A stretch of 64,000 bases of DNA from Gammaproteobacteria bacterium (lineage in GTDB: Bacteria; Pseudomonadota; Gammaproteobacteria; Pseudomonadales; Halieaceae). The notes below the pieces were generated by a model, which saw only the letters and a program-made list of their open reading frames with translations, searched no databases and was not told where the DNA came from. The stretch is taken from the NCBI GenBank assembly GCA_024686215.1, contig JAIBDN010000002.1, positions 1-64,000 of the forward strand, written 5' to 3'. The position numbers and the translations under genes are program-made. Within the stretch, counting starts at the first letter, position 1. Each line of letters starts with the position of its first letter. Positions 1 through 9,341 of this stretch are shown here, in pieces.

Positions 1-88
1 AGATGATCAGCAGCACCAGCATTACGTCGATGTAGGGCACCACGTTGATCTCTGCCATGGGCCGATGCTTTTTGCGGTCTCTGGCCAC
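1..88 (-). CDS. tolR: TolR, N-terminal fragment
   Basis: This is the 5' end of a gene that runs off the left edge of the window. Read from a GTG at 86-88, the product begins MARDRKKHRPMAEINVVPYI and continues into a hydrophobic stretch. That is the ExbD/TolR start: a short basic cytoplasmic segment, the conserved INVVPYIDVMLVLL motif and the single transmembrane helix with its proton-relay Asp. It starts 6 nt after the tolQ stop and in the same frame, so the two are certainly cotranscribed. TolR pairs with TolQ as the inner-membrane motor of the Tol-Pal envelope system. An internal ATG at 56-58 is a possible alternative start. Only about 29 residues are visible. Confidence 0.85.
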   Translation of the reverse strand, partial: MARDRKKHRPMAEINVVPYIDVMLVLLII

Positions 89-94
89 TGCGCC

Positions 95-805
95 CTACCC
101 CGCCTGCTTGTCGCGGGAGCGCACGGCGAAGGCCTGGCGATGGAGAATGCTGGAAAACTCATCCATAAATGTGTCGTAGCGGTTGCTCAGCACATCGACC
201 TTGGAGGCAAAACGGTTGTAGGCCAATACGGCCGGGATCGCGGCGAACAAGCCCATGGCTGTCGCCACCAGTGCCTCGGAAATACCCGGCGCCACAGTAG
301 CCAGGGTGGCCTGGGTGGCGTTGGCCAGGCCGCGAAAGGAGTGCATGATCCCCCATACCGTGCCAAACAGGCCAATATAGGGACTGGTGGAGCCCACCGA
401 TGCCAGGAAGGGCAAATGCCTCTCCAGGCGTTCGCTCTCGCGCATCATTGCCACCCGCATGGCACGGCGGGAACCCTCAATCACGGCATCAGAATCCATC
501 TCTGACTGCTGCGCGAGGCGCGAGAATTCTTTGAAACCGGCGCGAAAGATACTTTCCATACCCAGTGAAGGGTGACCCTCGGCGGCCTTTTCATTACCCT
601 CGCGGTACAGCTGCGCCAGGTCGATACCTGACCAGAAGCGCTCTTCGAAGACCAGGGTCTCTTCCCTGGCATTGCGGAAGTAGATAAACCGCTGAACGAT
701 CATGTACCAGGACAGCATAGACGCCAGTAACAGTATGATCATCACCAGCTGCACGGTAAAACTGGCGTGTAGCACCAGGTCGATAAGACTCATTTGTTCT
801 TGCAA
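95..805 (-). CDS. tolQ: Tol-Pal system protein TolQ
   Basis: This 236-residue protein belongs to the MotA/TolQ/ExbB proton-channel family. It has an N-terminal membrane helix (about residues 15-38), a long cytoplasmic loop and two further helices (about 135-160 and 168-195). The family signature is visible around SVGSTSPYIGLFGTVWGIMH and again around ATAMGLFAAIPAVLAYN. With TolR it forms the inner-membrane complex that uses proton motive force to drive TolA and pull on Pal during outer-membrane constriction. It lies downstream of ybgC by 20 nt and 6 nt ahead of tolR, the usual ybgC-tolQ-tolR order. A second ATG four codons in could be the true start (MSLIDLVL). Confidence 0.95.
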   Translation of the reverse strand: MQEQMSLIDLVLHASFTVQLVMIILLLASMLSWYMIVQRFIYFRNAREETLVFEERFWSGIDLAQLYREGNEKAAEGHPSLGMESIFRAGFKEFSRLAQQSEMDSDAVIEGSRRAMRVAMMRESERLERHLPFLASVGSTSPYIGLFGTVWGIMHSFRGLANATQATLATVAPGISEALVATAMGLFAAIPAVLAYNRFASKVDVLSNRYDTFMDEFSSILHRQAFAVRSRDKQAG

Positions 806-825
806 CGGGAGGTCCCCTCAATCAT

Positions 826-1242
826 CTATTGTTCTTGTTGCGTGCCTTGCAGAATACCTACCACTTCCGGCGGCAGGCGTCGCGGCTTTATGCCGCTGCA
901 ATCAACACAGGCAATCGTTATCTCACCCTGCGCCAGGATCTCATCCCCGCGCCTGACGCTTTGGTAAAACACCATGGACGCACCGCGCAGGCGACGGATA
1001 CTGGCGGTGGCTTGCAGCTCATCGTCCAGCCGCGCTGGCAGCCGGTATTCTACCGCTACATCACGTACCACGAACATCAAGTCGCGATTAAAAATAGCAT
1101 CCTTACCAAAGCCCTGGGCGCGCATGAATTCAGTACGTGCACGCTCCATAAACTTCAGGTAATTAACGTAGTAGACAATCCCACCGGCATCCGTGTCTTC
1201 AATGTAGACTCGTAAGCCTAAGGAAAATTCCCCATTCTTCAC
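826..1242 (-). CDS. ybgC: Tol-Pal associated acyl-CoA thioesterase YbgC
   Basis: This 138-residue hot-dog-fold thioesterase carries the 4-hydroxybenzoyl-CoA thioesterase signature [20 protein letters not shown] near residues 17-36, with the catalytic Asp at its start. YbgC homologues hydrolyse acyl-CoA or acyl-ACP thioesters and sit almost invariably at the head of tol-pal operons, although their link to Tol-Pal function is not settled. Its start codon overlaps the end of ruvB by 4 nt (ATGA), so it is translationally coupled to ruvB. The length matches the family (about 134-140 residues). Confidence 0.93.
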   Translation of the reverse strand: MKNGEFSLGLRVYIEDTDAGGIVYYVNYLKFMERARTEFMRAQGFGKDAIFNRDLMFVVRDVAVEYRLPARLDDELQATASIRRLRGASMVFYQSVRRGDEILAQGEITIACVDCSGIKPRRLPPEVVGILQGTQQEQ

Positions 1243-2300
1243 CCTGGCGTTCCACCCTCGCCCAACTTTAGAGGCAAATTAGCGTCGCCACTTGCCGCGG
1301 GCTGTGGCAAACCAAAATGTAAATAGGCGTTACGCGTGACCATGCGGCCCCGTGGCGTCCGCAGAATAAACCCCTGCTGAATCAAATAAGGCTCCAACAC
1401 GTCTTCAATGGTACCGCGTTCTTCTGAAATCGAAGCGGCGAGGCTGTCTACGCCAACAGGGCCACCGTCAAACTTCTCTATCATCGCCAGTAGCAGTCGA
1501 CGATCCAGGTGATCGAAGCCCTTCTGGTCGACATTGAGCATATCCAGCGCCCGATCTGCTATATCGGCGCTGATATGACCGTCGCCCTTGACCTCGGCAA
1601 AATCCCTGACCCGGCGCAGCAGGCGATTGGCGATACGCGGAGTACCCCTGGCACGGCGAGCGATTTCAGCTGCGCCCTGCTTATCCATGCCAATTTCCAG
1701 GATATTGGCCGCGCGTTCCACGATGTGCGCCAGGTCGGCCACCTCGTAGAACTCCAGCCGCTGCACAATACCGAAGCGATCACGCAGTGGCGATGTTAGC
1801 AAGCCAGCCCTGGTAGTCGCGCCCACCAGAGTGAACGGCGGCAGGTCCAATTTGATCGATCGGGCGGCCGGCCCCTCGCCGATCATGATGTCCAGTTGAT
1901 AGTCCTCCATCGCCGGATAAAGCACCTCTTCGACGACGGGGCTGAGGCGGTGAATTTCATCGATAAACAGTACATCACCGGGTTCCAGGTTGGTCATCAG
2001 CGCAGCAATATCACCGGCTTTTTCCAGCACAGGCCCGGAGGTGGTCTTCAAAGACACCCCCATTTCATTGGCGATAATGCTGGCAAGGGTAGTTTTACCC
2101 AGTCCCGGGGGGCCAAATATGAGGGTGTGGTCCAGCGGCTCACTGCGGCCTTTCGCCGCCTGCAGGAAAATCGACATCTGCTCGCGCACGGCGTGCTGAC
2201 CTACATATTCGTCCAGCGATTTTGGCCGTATCGCACGATCTATAACATCTTCGCGCGGACTATCGGCTTGCGGGGCAATCAGGCGATCGGTTTCTATCAC
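1239..2300 (-). CDS. ruvB: Holliday junction branch-migration ATPase RuvB
   Basis: RuvB is the hexameric AAA+ motor that drives branch migration of Holliday junctions together with RuvA and hands the junction to RuvC. In this 353-residue copy the Walker A motif GPPGLGKTT is near residue 64 and the Walker B DEIH near 115. Sensor 1 (GATTRAG) and the arginine finger region (SPLRDRFG) follow, and a C-terminal winged helix ends in RTPRGRMVT. The N-terminus ([13 protein letters not shown]) is canonical. It sits 9 nt after ruvA and overlaps ybgC, so it is part of a ruvCAB-ybgC-tolQR transcription unit. Length and motifs are complete. Confidence 0.97.
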   Translation of the reverse strand: MIETDRLIAPQADSPREDVIDRAIRPKSLDEYVGQHAVREQMSIFLQAAKGRSEPLDHTLIFGPPGLGKTTLASIIANEMGVSLKTTSGPVLEKAGDIAALMTNLEPGDVLFIDEIHRLSPVVEEVLYPAMEDYQLDIMIGEGPAARSIKLDLPPFTLVGATTRAGLLTSPLRDRFGIVQRLEFYEVADLAHIVERAANILEIGMDKQGAAEIARRARGTPRIANRLLRRVRDFAEVKGDGHISADIADRALDMLNVDQKGFDHLDRRLLLAMIEKFDGGPVGVDSLAASISEERGTIEDVLEPYLIQQGFILRTPRGRMVTRNAYLHFGLPQPAASGDANLPLKLGEGGTPG

Positions 2301-2309
2301 TTACGCGCC

Positions 2310-2927
2310 TCAGCCACTGACCATGGATTTCAGGGCGCGGCGTATCAATTCCTCGCTACCCTCGATGCTGTCGTCGTTTACCGCCGCCACTGCGCGGCTG
2401 GCATCCTGCGGTTTATAACCCAGGGCAATTAACGCCCCCTCGGCGTCCGCTACTATATTGGTGAGCGGCGCCAGGGTAACTCCGCTTGCAACCTGCTCAC
2501 CTGTCAGCTCCACCTGGCCCAGCCAGTCCTTGAGCTTGTCACGCATTTCCACCAGCAATCTCTCGGCGGTCTTTTTACCAACACCGGGCAACGCCACCAG
2601 AGAAGATATATCATCGCGCTGCACGCAGCGGGCAAAACTGATGGAATCCATACCGGAAAGGATGGTCAGGGCAAGCTTGGGACCCACACCACTGACCTTG
2701 ATCAACTGGCGAAACAGACTGCGATCCTGCTCGTCGATAAAGCCGTAGAGTAATTGCGCGTCCTCGCGCACCACAAAATGGGTCACCAGGGACACTTGCG
2801 CACCCAGCTCAGGTAACCGGAACAGCGTGGTCATCGGCACCTGGATTTCATAACCCACACCGCCCACTTCCACCAGGATATCCGGCGGTTGTTTGTGTAC
2901 TAACTGACCCCTGATTCTACCTATCAT
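2310..2927 (-). CDS. ruvA: Holliday junction DNA-binding protein RuvA
   Basis: RuvA is 205 residues. An N-terminal OB-fold begins [14 protein letters not shown], two helix-hairpin-helix motifs follow ([13 protein letters not shown] and [13 protein letters not shown], residues about 75-125), and a flexible acidic linker leads to domain III, which contacts RuvB. RuvA tetramers bind the four-way junction and load RuvB rings. The gene is 14 nt downstream of ruvC and 9 nt upstream of ruvB, the standard gammaproteobacterial order. No SOS (LexA) box was obvious upstream of ruvC. Confidence 0.97.
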   Translation of the reverse strand: MIGRIRGQLVHKQPPDILVEVGGVGYEIQVPMTTLFRLPELGAQVSLVTHFVVREDAQLLYGFIDEQDRSLFRQLIKVSGVGPKLALTILSGMDSISFARCVQRDDISSLVALPGVGKKTAERLLVEMRDKLKDWLGQVELTGEQVASGVTLAPLTNIVADAEGALIALGYKPQDASRAVAAVNDDSIEGSEELIRRALKSMVSG

Positions 2928-2941
2928 TCACTCTGGCCTTG

Positions 2942-3460
2942 TCAACGCAGGCGACGCCGGCGTACCGATTTGGCGCCGGCCATGTTTATCATACTTTGCT
3001 GTGTGTGAGCGTGACACAGGGCCGCTGCTAAAGCATCGGCCGCATCTTCCTGTGGTTCCGCCTGCAGCTTCAACAGCACTTTCACCATATGCTGCACCTG
3101 GGCTTTGTCCGCGGCCCCGGTGCCGACCACAGACTGCTTGATTTGCCGCGCAGAATACTCCGCCACAGGCATATCCCGGGTCACGCAGGCTACAATCGCA
3201 GCGCCTCGGGCCTGCCCCAGCTTTAGCGCTGAGCCGGCACTGCGGGCCATGAAAACCTGCTCAATGGCCAATTCCTGCGGACAGTGCAGCTCTACCAATT
3301 CGGTCACGCTTTCATAAATAATCCGCAGGCGTGGGGCTAAATCACCCTCCGGCAAACGGATCACCCCGCTGGTAACGTATTCACTGCGCCCAGAGACATA
3401 GTTGATGATGCCAAAGCCTGTTTTACGTGAACCAGGGTCAATCCCCAGGATAAGCGACAT
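2942..3460 (-). CDS. ruvC: Crossover junction endodeoxyribonuclease RuvC
   Basis: RuvC is the dimeric, Mg-dependent Holliday junction resolvase with an RNase H fold. I place the start at the ATG at 3458-3460, giving MSLILGIDPGSRKTGFG and 172 residues, the usual family length. An upstream TTG at 3484 would add eight unconserved residues. The acidic active site is visible: the Asp in GIDPGSRKTG, the Glu in LAIEQVFM, and the two Asp in EDAADALAAALCHAH. The C-terminus is basic (VRRRRLR). It heads the ruvCAB group, with about 230 nt to yebC upstream, where no clear terminator is seen. Confidence 0.95.
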   Translation of the reverse strand: MSLILGIDPGSRKTGFGIINYVSGRSEYVTSGVIRLPEGDLAPRLRIIYESVTELVELHCPQELAIEQVFMARSAGSALKLGQARGAAIVACVTRDMPVAEYSARQIKQSVVGTGAADKAQVQHMVKVLLKLQAEPQEDAADALAAALCHAHTQQSMINMAGAKSVRRRRLR

Positions 3461-3692
3461 GCAAGAATCCGCTGTGTGCCCCAATCATTCATTATGTACA
3501 AATTTGCGACGCTGGTCAGTAATAAGCGCGTCTGTAAGGCCATTAAATTCGCACGGACAGTTACCTAACCGGCTTTAACCGGATGCTCGCTCTCCCTCAC
3601 GACCCATCACACTGAGCCAGCTTCGTATCTCACAACCCGGCGTGCCCGCCGTATTGATGGAAGCGCGCCGCAGTGGCGGGAACAACAAAAAG

Positions 3693-4439
3693 CTAAGAGA
3701 GTGAGGCAAGAACCTCGTTAGAAATCTCTACATTGGTATACACGTTCTGCACGTCGTCCAGGTCTTCAAGCGCGTCGACCAGACCCATGAGCTTCTCGGC
3801 CCCACCAGCATCAACAGCTACCGTGGTTGCAGCAAGCATAGTGACTTCACCGTCATCGGCTACAAATCCCGCTGCTGCCAGAGCGGCTTTGACTGCGGCG
3901 AACTCCTCCCAGGCGGTGGTAACGTCTACGGAGCCGTCGTCGTTAGTTGCAATGTCTTCGGCGCCGGACTCCAGGGCAACATCGAGCAACTGATCCTCGT
4001 CGATGCCAGGAGCGAAGCCAAGTTGTCCTTTACGGGTAAACAGGTAGGCCACCGAGCCGTCGGTCCCCAGGTTACCGCCACGCTTGGAAAAAGCATGACG
4101 CACTTCTGCCACCGTACGATTGCGATTGTCCGTCATAACCTCTACCAGGACAGCGATGCCACCGGGAGCATAACCCTCGTAGGTGAGTTCCTCCATAGCA
4201 TCGGCGTCGTTGGTACCTTCGCCGCGGGCGATTGCGCGATCGATGGTATCGCGGGTCATATTGGAACCCAGCGCCTTGTCTACTGCAGCGCGCAAGCGGG
4301 GGTTATCTTCCGGCAGTGGACCGCCCTGTTTGGCCGCTACCACCAGCTCGCGTATGAGTTTGGTGAACACTTTGCCACGCTTGGCATCCTGCGCTGCCTT
4401 GCGGTGCTTGATATTGGCCCATTTACTGTGACCGGCCAT
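3693..4439 (-). CDS. yebC: YebC/TACO1 family protein
   Basis: This 248-residue protein begins with the invariant [14 protein letters not shown] of the YebC/TACO1 family and has its usual length and three-domain pattern. The family was first described as transcriptional regulators and more recently as ribosome-associated factors that relieve stalling; the sequence alone does not decide between these. It is acidic overall with a basic N-terminus. The position between aspS (31 nt upstream) and ruvC (232 nt downstream) is the conserved proteobacterial arrangement. Confidence 0.95.
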   Translation of the reverse strand: MAGHSKWANIKHRKAAQDAKRGKVFTKLIRELVVAAKQGGPLPEDNPRLRAAVDKALGSNMTRDTIDRAIARGEGTNDADAMEELTYEGYAPGGIAVLVEVMTDNRNRTVAEVRHAFSKRGGNLGTDGSVAYLFTRKGQLGFAPGIDEDQLLDVALESGAEDIATNDDGSVDVTTAWEEFAAVKAALAAAGFVADDGEVTMLAATTVAVDAGGAEKLMGLVDALEDLDDVQNVYTNVEISNEVLASLS

Positions 4440-4470
4440 ACAAGTCTTCCTTCTTTATATAGCTATTTCT

Positions 4471-6255
4471 CTAATCGCCCTGACTGACCTCTTGAGGACG
4501 CTCGCGCAGGCGAATATTCAGTTCGCGCAACTGCTGGGCCCCGACGTCCCCGGGCGCATTGGTCATCACACAGGCCGCGCTTTGGGTTTTAGGGAAGGCG
4601 ATTACATCGCGAATAGAGTGGGCGCCGGTCATTAGCATCACCAGGCGATCCAGGCCGAAAGCCAGGCCGCCATGCGGTGGTGCACCGTACTGCAGCGCAT
4701 TGAGCAGGAAACCAAACTTTTCTTGCGCCTCTTCCTCATCAATCTCCAGGATGCGAAACACGGTTTCCTGCAGCTCGCGCTGGTGAATACGGATACTACC
4801 GCCACCCAATTCACAACCATTGAGCACCATATCGTAGGCGCGGGACAACGCAGCACCCGGGTTCGCGGCCAGTTCCCCGGCGGAACAGGAGGGGGCAGTG
4901 AAGGGGTGATGCAGAGGCGTCCACTTGCCACCGCCATCATCTTCAAACATAGGAAAGTCGACAACCCAAAGTGGTGCCCAGCCCTCAGCAACCATTCCCA
5001 GCTTCTCGGCTACTTTTATCCTCAGCGCACCCAGCGCCTCGTTAACTACCCGGGTCTGGTCGGCGCCGAAAAAGATGATGTCGCCATTAGCAGCACCCAG
5101 GCGTTGCATCATTTGCGCCACCACCTCGTCCGGCATGAATTTCAAAATGGGGGACTGCAACCCCTCCACACCGGCATCAATGTCATTGACCTTGATCCAG
5201 GCCAGGCCCTTGGCGCCATAGATAGAAACATACTTGGTGTACGCATCGATTTCCTTGCGGCTAATGCTGGCGCCACCGGGTACGCGCAGCGCAGCGACGC
5301 GCCCGGCCGGGTCGTCGGCAGGGCCGCGAAACACCTTGAAGTCCACTTGCTGCATCAGGTCATCAACGCTGACCAGTTCCAGCGAGATACGCAGGTCCGG
5401 CTTGTCGGAGCCATAACGATCCATAGCCTCGGCATACGACATACGCGGAAAATCGGGCAGCTCCGTTGCCAGAACAGAGCTGAACAGTTCGCGGATCATG
5501 CGCTTGGTAATGGCCATGATCTCTTCCTCTCCGAGGAAGGCGGTCTCTATGTCTATCTGGGTAAATTCGGGCTGGCGATCTGCCCGCAAATCCTCATCCC
5601 GAAAGCATTTGGCTATCTGGTAGTAACGATCAAAGCCCGACACCATCAGCAGCTGCTTAAACAACTGGGGAGACTGTGGCAAGGCGAAAAACTGTCCCGG
5701 GTGTGTGCGACTGGGCACCAGGTAATCCCGCGCACCTTCAGGCGTGGCGCGAGTCAGAATCGGGGTCTCTATGTCCAGGAAGCCCTCGCCGTCGAGAAAA
5801 TTACGCACCGCATTGGTGATACGCGAACGCAGGATCAGCCGGTCCTGCATCTCCTGTCGGCGCAGGTCCATATAACGGTACTGCAGGCGGACTTCTTCCC
5901 CTACCGCGGTGAATTCATCCAACTGGAAGGGCGGCGTCGCTGCCGCATTGAGTATTTCCAGTTCTTTGCCCAGAACTTCGATTTCGCCCGTCGCCATGGC
6001 TGGATTAACGGTACCCTCACCCCGGGCACGCACCCGCCCGGTAATGCGCAACACATATTCGGAGCGGACCTGGTCTGCACGTTCGAAGTGCTCTTGCGTA
6101 TCAGGGTCGAATACCACCTGCACGATGCCCCCACGATCACGCATATCCAGGAAGATAACACCGCCGTGGTCGCGGCGGCGATCTACCCAGCCACACAGAG
6201 TAACTGTCTCGTCAATGTTGGCTGATCCCAGGGCGCCACAATAATGACTGCGCAT
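4471..6255 (-). CDS. aspS: Aspartyl-tRNA synthetase
   Basis: AspS is a class II aminoacyl-tRNA synthetase of 594 residues from the ATG at 6253-6255 (MRSHYCGAL). An upstream GTG at 6291 would add 12 unconserved residues. An N-terminal OB anticodon-binding domain ([15 protein letters not shown]) leads into the catalytic core, with motif 2 around [19 protein letters not shown], a GAD insertion domain in the middle, and motif 3 at [13 protein letters not shown]. The bacterial GAD insertion and the length fit bacterial AspRS. Whether it is discriminating or non-discriminating cannot be read reliably here. It lies 47 nt downstream of the zinc-ribbon gene and 31 nt upstream of yebC. Confidence 0.97.
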   Translation of the reverse strand: MRSHYCGALGSANIDETVTLCGWVDRRRDHGGVIFLDMRDRGGIVQVVFDPDTQEHFERADQVRSEYVLRITGRVRARGEGTVNPAMATGEIEVLGKELEILNAAATPPFQLDEFTAVGEEVRLQYRYMDLRRQEMQDRLILRSRITNAVRNFLDGEGFLDIETPILTRATPEGARDYLVPSRTHPGQFFALPQSPQLFKQLLMVSGFDRYYQIAKCFRDEDLRADRQPEFTQIDIETAFLGEEEIMAITKRMIRELFSSVLATELPDFPRMSYAEAMDRYGSDKPDLRISLELVSVDDLMQQVDFKVFRGPADDPAGRVAALRVPGGASISRKEIDAYTKYVSIYGAKGLAWIKVNDIDAGVEGLQSPILKFMPDEVVAQMMQRLGAANGDIIFFGADQTRVVNEALGALRIKVAEKLGMVAEGWAPLWVVDFPMFEDDGGGKWTPLHHPFTAPSCSAGELAANPGAALSRAYDMVLNGCELGGGSIRIHQRELQETVFRILEIDEEEAQEKFGFLLNALQYGAPPHGGLAFGLDRLVMLMTGAHSIRDVIAFPKTQSAACVMTNAPGDVGAQQLRELNIRLRERPQEVSQGD

Positions 6256-6302
6256 AATATGTATTCCGTATAATTTGGCTGGTTGGCCCACAAGGGGCCG
6301 CT

Positions 6303-6587
6303 TTATGCTGTCTTTTTACTATCGTTGGGGCCGGATGCAGGCGATTTCTCTGGACTGGCGGAGGGCGCGGCATTGTCGCTACCCCCTGCCAGGTTCTTCT
6401 TGTTCCCGGTCTTGAAATCAGTTTCATACCATCCGCCTCCTTTCAGGCGGAAGGCAGCAGCTGAAATTTTCTTCTTCAACGCAGACTCACCGCAGTCAGG
6501 ACAGTCCTGTAACGGGTCTTCGCTGATTTTCTGCAAAACCTCCAGTTGTTTACCGCAGGTTTGACACTGATATTCATATATCGGCAT
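6303..6587 (-). CDS. FmdB-type zinc ribbon protein
   Basis: This 94-residue protein starts at the ATG at 6585-6587, giving [20 protein letters not shown]. It has the FmdB/CxxC_CxxC_SSSS zinc ribbon, with Cys pairs CQTC and CPDC about 26 residues apart, followed by a low-complexity tail rich in Ser, Pro, Ala and Lys. Such proteins commonly precede aspS in proteobacteria; their role is unknown, probably regulatory. The computed frame extends eight residues upstream, but the MPIYEY start is the conserved one. It is the first gene of the leftward operon, so its promoter should lie in 6588-6700. Confidence 0.85.
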   Translation of the reverse strand: MPIYEYQCQTCGKQLEVLQKISEDPLQDCPDCGESALKKKISAAAFRLKGGGWYETDFKTGNKKNLAGGSDNAAPSASPEKSPASGPNDSKKTA

Positions 6588-6700
6588 GGATTTGTACCCA
6601 GCAATGATCAATACGTCGTAGAGAGCGAAAAATGAGGCGCGGATTTTACCCTAAAGCAGGGCACTAGGCCAAGCGCGGTGAGCGGCCAAAACGAGGAGCG

Positions 6701-6728
6701 AAAAAACCCCGCACCGAAGGTGCCGAGG
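6701..6728 (-). terminator. Rho-independent terminator of the HU-like gene
   Basis: Read on the minus strand, GCACC-TTC-GGTGC is followed by GGGG and then six T (6706 down to 6701). This stem plus U-run lies 58 nt after the stop of the HU-like gene and upstream of the zinc-ribbon gene, so it separates the two leftward units. Confidence 0.6.
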
Positions 6729-6741
6729 AGAGGTTAATGCT

Positions 6742-6772
6742 GCCATCCCGCAGGCAAAGCCAGCGGGATGGC
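6742..6772. repeat. Inverted repeat, 10-bp arms
   Basis: A perfect inverted repeat, GCCATCCCGC (6742-6751) and GCGGGATGGC (6763-6772) with an 11-nt loop, begins 14 nt after the end of the HU-like gene. It has no U-run of its own but precedes the terminator at 6701-6728. It could protect the 3' end of the mRNA or act with that terminator. Confidence 0.6.
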
Positions 6773-6785
6773 GGGAAAACGGCGC

Positions 6786-7220
6786 TTAGGAGGCGGCGAA
6801 TTCCTTCATTTTCTTCAAGGGACGCACCTTGACAGCTACGCTGGCAGGCTTGGCCTTGAACACGGTTTCTTCACCCGTGAAAGGGTTGATGCCCTTGCGT
6901 GCCTTGCGGGCAGGCTTTTTCACAGTGGTGATTTTCATCATCCCAGGGATAGTGAACTCACCGACAGAGCGCTTTTTGATGCTGCGCTCAACCAACAGAT
7001 CCACCTCTTCCATAACAGAAACAACCTGCTTCTTGCTCAGGCCGGTGCTCTCCGCAACGCTTGCGACGATCTGACTTTTGGTCATTTTCGCCTTAATCGC
7101 TGGAGCTGCCTTTTTAACCGGTGCTGCCTTCTTAGCTACTGCTTTTTTCTTAGCTGGAGCCTTTTTTGCTGCCTTCTTGACTGGAGCTTTTTTCTTAGCC
7201 GCTGCTTTTTTAGTCGCCAT
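6786..7220 (-). CDS. HU-family DNA-binding protein with H1-like N-terminal tail
   Basis: This 144-residue protein has two parts. Residues 1-45 are almost entirely Lys, Ala, Pro and Val in PVKKAA/AKKKA-type repeats, like the tail of histone H1. Residues about 46-140 form an HU/IHF-type domain: MTKSQIVASVAESTGLSKKQ, then the beta-arm region around GEFTIPGMMKITTVKK, and GINPFTGEETVFKAKPAS. HU proteins bind and bend DNA and organise the nucleoid. In this one the arm region resembles the HU-related 'DNA-binding protein' group more than canonical HupA/B. The tail should add nonspecific DNA binding or DNA bridging. It stands alone, divergent from proS, with its own terminator. Confidence 0.85.
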   Translation of the reverse strand: MATKKAAAKKKAPVKKAAKKAPAKKKAVAKKAAPVKKAAPAIKAKMTKSQIVASVAESTGLSKKQVVSVMEEVDLLVERSIKKRSVGEFTIPGMMKITTVKKPARKARKGINPFTGEETVFKAKPASVAVKVRPLKKMKEFAAS

Positions 7221-7561
7221 TTTATTTTCAACCTTCCCTTATTTTTAAGTTGGAAAATCATTCACACCCGGACGGCCCGCCTCCCCAAAAACCGCGGAAA
7301 CCCTGCTGCCCCAAGGCATAGGTAAATATATAAAACATGAAACGCTGTAATACAAGCGTTTTTCTACATCGAGAGCAAAAAAACCCTATTTTTAAGCATC
7401 CAGAGGACTAGCGTCACAAAAAATAGACTGTAACGCGCTTCAGCAGGAAGATTCTCCGAGACAAGATAACAGCAGAAAAACATGACCAAAGGGGCGCTGT
7501 ACCCACGTCGCCATGAGACGTAAACTAGCCGCCCGGTTTTAACACGACAGCGGACAGCTAA
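7221..7561. promoter_or_regulatory. Divergent intergenic region between the HU-like gene and proS
   Basis: These 341 bases carry the promoters of two divergent genes. The part next to the HU-like gene is AT-rich (7221-7260). A short inverted repeat AAACGCT (7340-7346) / AGCGTTT (7355-7361), 8-nt loop, followed by TT, lies near the middle and could be an operator or weak terminator. Open frames in it are short and lack coding character, so I see no gene. No clear consensus promoter was found by eye for proS. Confidence 0.4.
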
Positions 7562-9271
7562 ATGCGCACCAGCAATTTCCTTATGGCCACCCAGAAAGAA
7601 ACACCCTCCGATGCCGAAGTCATCAGTCACCAATTGATGCTGCGGGCGGGCCTTATTCGCAAACTCGCCTCAGGGCTATACACCTGGTTACCGATGGGGC
7701 TGCGCGTGTTGCGTAAGGTGGAAAGTATTGTACGTCAGGAGATGGACAAGGCCGGGGGCCAGGAAGTGAGCATGCCCATGGTACAACCTGCAGAGCTATG
7801 GCAAGAGTCCGGGCGCTGGGAACAGTACGGTCCGGAACTGCTGCGCATCCAGGATCGTCACCAGCGTGATTTTTGCCTGGGCCCCACCCACGAGGAGGTC
7901 ATCACCGACCTGGTGCGCGATGAGATCAAGAGCTATAAGCAGCTGCCGATTAACCTGTACCAGATACAAACCAAGGTGAGAGACGAAATTCGTCCCCGCT
8001 TCGGTATCATGCGCTCGCGGGAATTCCTGATGAAGGATGCCTACTCCTTCCATACGGACCAGCCCAGCCTGGAACAGACCTACCAGGTAATGCACCAGGC
8101 CTACAGCACCATTTTTACCCGCCTGGGCCTGGAGTTCAGGCCAGTTATCGCTGATTCCGGCAGTATTGGCGGCAGTGCGTCACACGAGTTTCACGTCCTG
8201 GCCAACTCCGGAGAGGACGATATCGCCTTTAGTGACAGCAGCGATTACGCAGCCAATGTGGAAATGGCTGAAGCGCTGGCCCCAGCCGGTCCTCGCGCGG
8301 CTGCAGCGGCAGCCATGACCGAGGTCGCCACCCCTGGGGTCAAGAGCATTGATGAACTTAGCGCCATGCTCAGTGTAGACCCGGCCAGCACTGTAAAGAC
8401 ACTGATAGTGCGCGGCGCTCAGGAGGGCGAATTGATTGCGCTCGTGGTGCGCGGCGACCACCAGCTCAATGCCATCAAGGCAGAAAAACTCGAGGGAGTC
8501 AGCTGCCCGCTGGCAATGGCCGATGAAGCCGAGGTACGCAAAGTACTGGGCGCGGGTTTCGGTTCGCTGGGACCGGTTGCTCTGAATATTCCGGTTATCG
8601 CAGATCGCAGCGCTGCGCATCTGGCGGATTTTATTTGCGGCGCAAATCAGGATGACATCCACTTCACCGGAGTGAACTGGGAGCGCGACTGCCCACTGCC
8701 CAGGATAGAGGATATTCGCGCAGTTGAAGAAGGCGACCCCAGCCCCGATGGGCAGGGATTCCTGCAGATCAAACGCGGCATTGAAGTAGGCCACATCTTC
8801 CAGCTGGGCACCAAGTACAGTGAGGCCATGTCGGCGAAGGTACTGGATGTAAACGGCAAGAACATCACCATGACCATGGGCTGCTATGGTATCGGCGTCA
8901 GTCGCATCGTGGCCGCCGCCATTGAGCAGAATCACGATGACCGGGGCATCATCTGGCCCGACAGCATGGCGCCCTTTCAGCTGGCCATCGTACCGCTTAA
9001 CATGCACAAATCAGCAGCCGTAGCCGCCTGCGCAGAAGAACTTTACCAGCAGCTGCAGGCGGCTGGTGTGGAGGTACTGCTGGATGATCGCAACGAGCGC
9101 CCCGGGGTGAAGTTTGCCGACATGGAGTTGGTTGGCATACCCCACCGTATCGTCATCGGCGACCGCGCTCTGGCCGAGGACAATATCGAGTATAAAGGCC
9201 GCAGGGATGACGATTCTCGACTCATTCCACGCCAGGAAGCAGTGGATTTTCTAATGGCAAAGCTGGGCTAA
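7562..9271 (+). CDS. proS: Prolyl-tRNA synthetase (bacterial type, with editing domain)
   Basis: ProS is 569 residues and complete, starting [20 protein letters not shown], as in the Escherichia coli enzyme. It is a class II synthetase with motif 1 near [20 protein letters not shown] and the TxE/RPRFG region ([20 protein letters not shown]). An inserted YbaK-like editing domain (about residues 225-405, with a VKTLIV core) clears Ala-tRNA(Pro). Motif 3 is at [14 protein letters not shown], followed by the anticodon-binding domain. The start follows a 340-nt divergent region. It is monocistronic by position, since the next gene is convergent. Confidence 0.97.
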   Translation: MRTSNFLMATQKETPSDAEVISHQLMLRAGLIRKLASGLYTWLPMGLRVLRKVESIVRQEMDKAGGQEVSMPMVQPAELWQESGRWEQYGPELLRIQDRHQRDFCLGPTHEEVITDLVRDEIKSYKQLPINLYQIQTKVRDEIRPRFGIMRSREFLMKDAYSFHTDQPSLEQTYQVMHQAYSTIFTRLGLEFRPVIADSGSIGGSASHEFHVLANSGEDDIAFSDSSDYAANVEMAEALAPAGPRAAAAAAMTEVATPGVKSIDELSAMLSVDPASTVKTLIVRGAQEGELIALVVRGDHQLNAIKAEKLEGVSCPLAMADEAEVRKVLGAGFGSLGPVALNIPVIADRSAAHLADFICGANQDDIHFTGVNWERDCPLPRIEDIRAVEEGDPSPDGQGFLQIKRGIEVGHIFQLGTKYSEAMSAKVLDVNGKNITMTMGCYGIGVSRIVAAAIEQNHDDRGIIWPDSMAPFQLAIVPLNMHKSAAVAACAEELYQQLQAAGVEVLLDDRNERPGVKFADMELVGIPHRIVIGDRALAEDNIEYKGRRDDDSRLIPRQEAVDFLMAKLG

Positions 9272-9341
9272 ATGCGGTGCAGCGCAGGCCACCCGCCACG
9301 GAAGGCCGTCCACCCGCAGCGCGCGGTACATGGCTTTCAGG

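Noticed and set aside
4672-6225. 517-codon open frame on the plus strand across aspS
   Set aside because: It is antisense to a complete AspRS with all motifs. GC-rich codons leave the opposite strand open, and its translation has no recognisable domain.
7364-7633. 89-codon minus frame overlapping the proS start
   Set aside because: It overlaps the well-supported ProS N-terminus and the divergent promoter region, with no ribosome site.
8180-9007. 275-codon minus-strand frame inside proS
   Set aside because: It mirrors the ProS coding sequence and has no ribosome site or domain.
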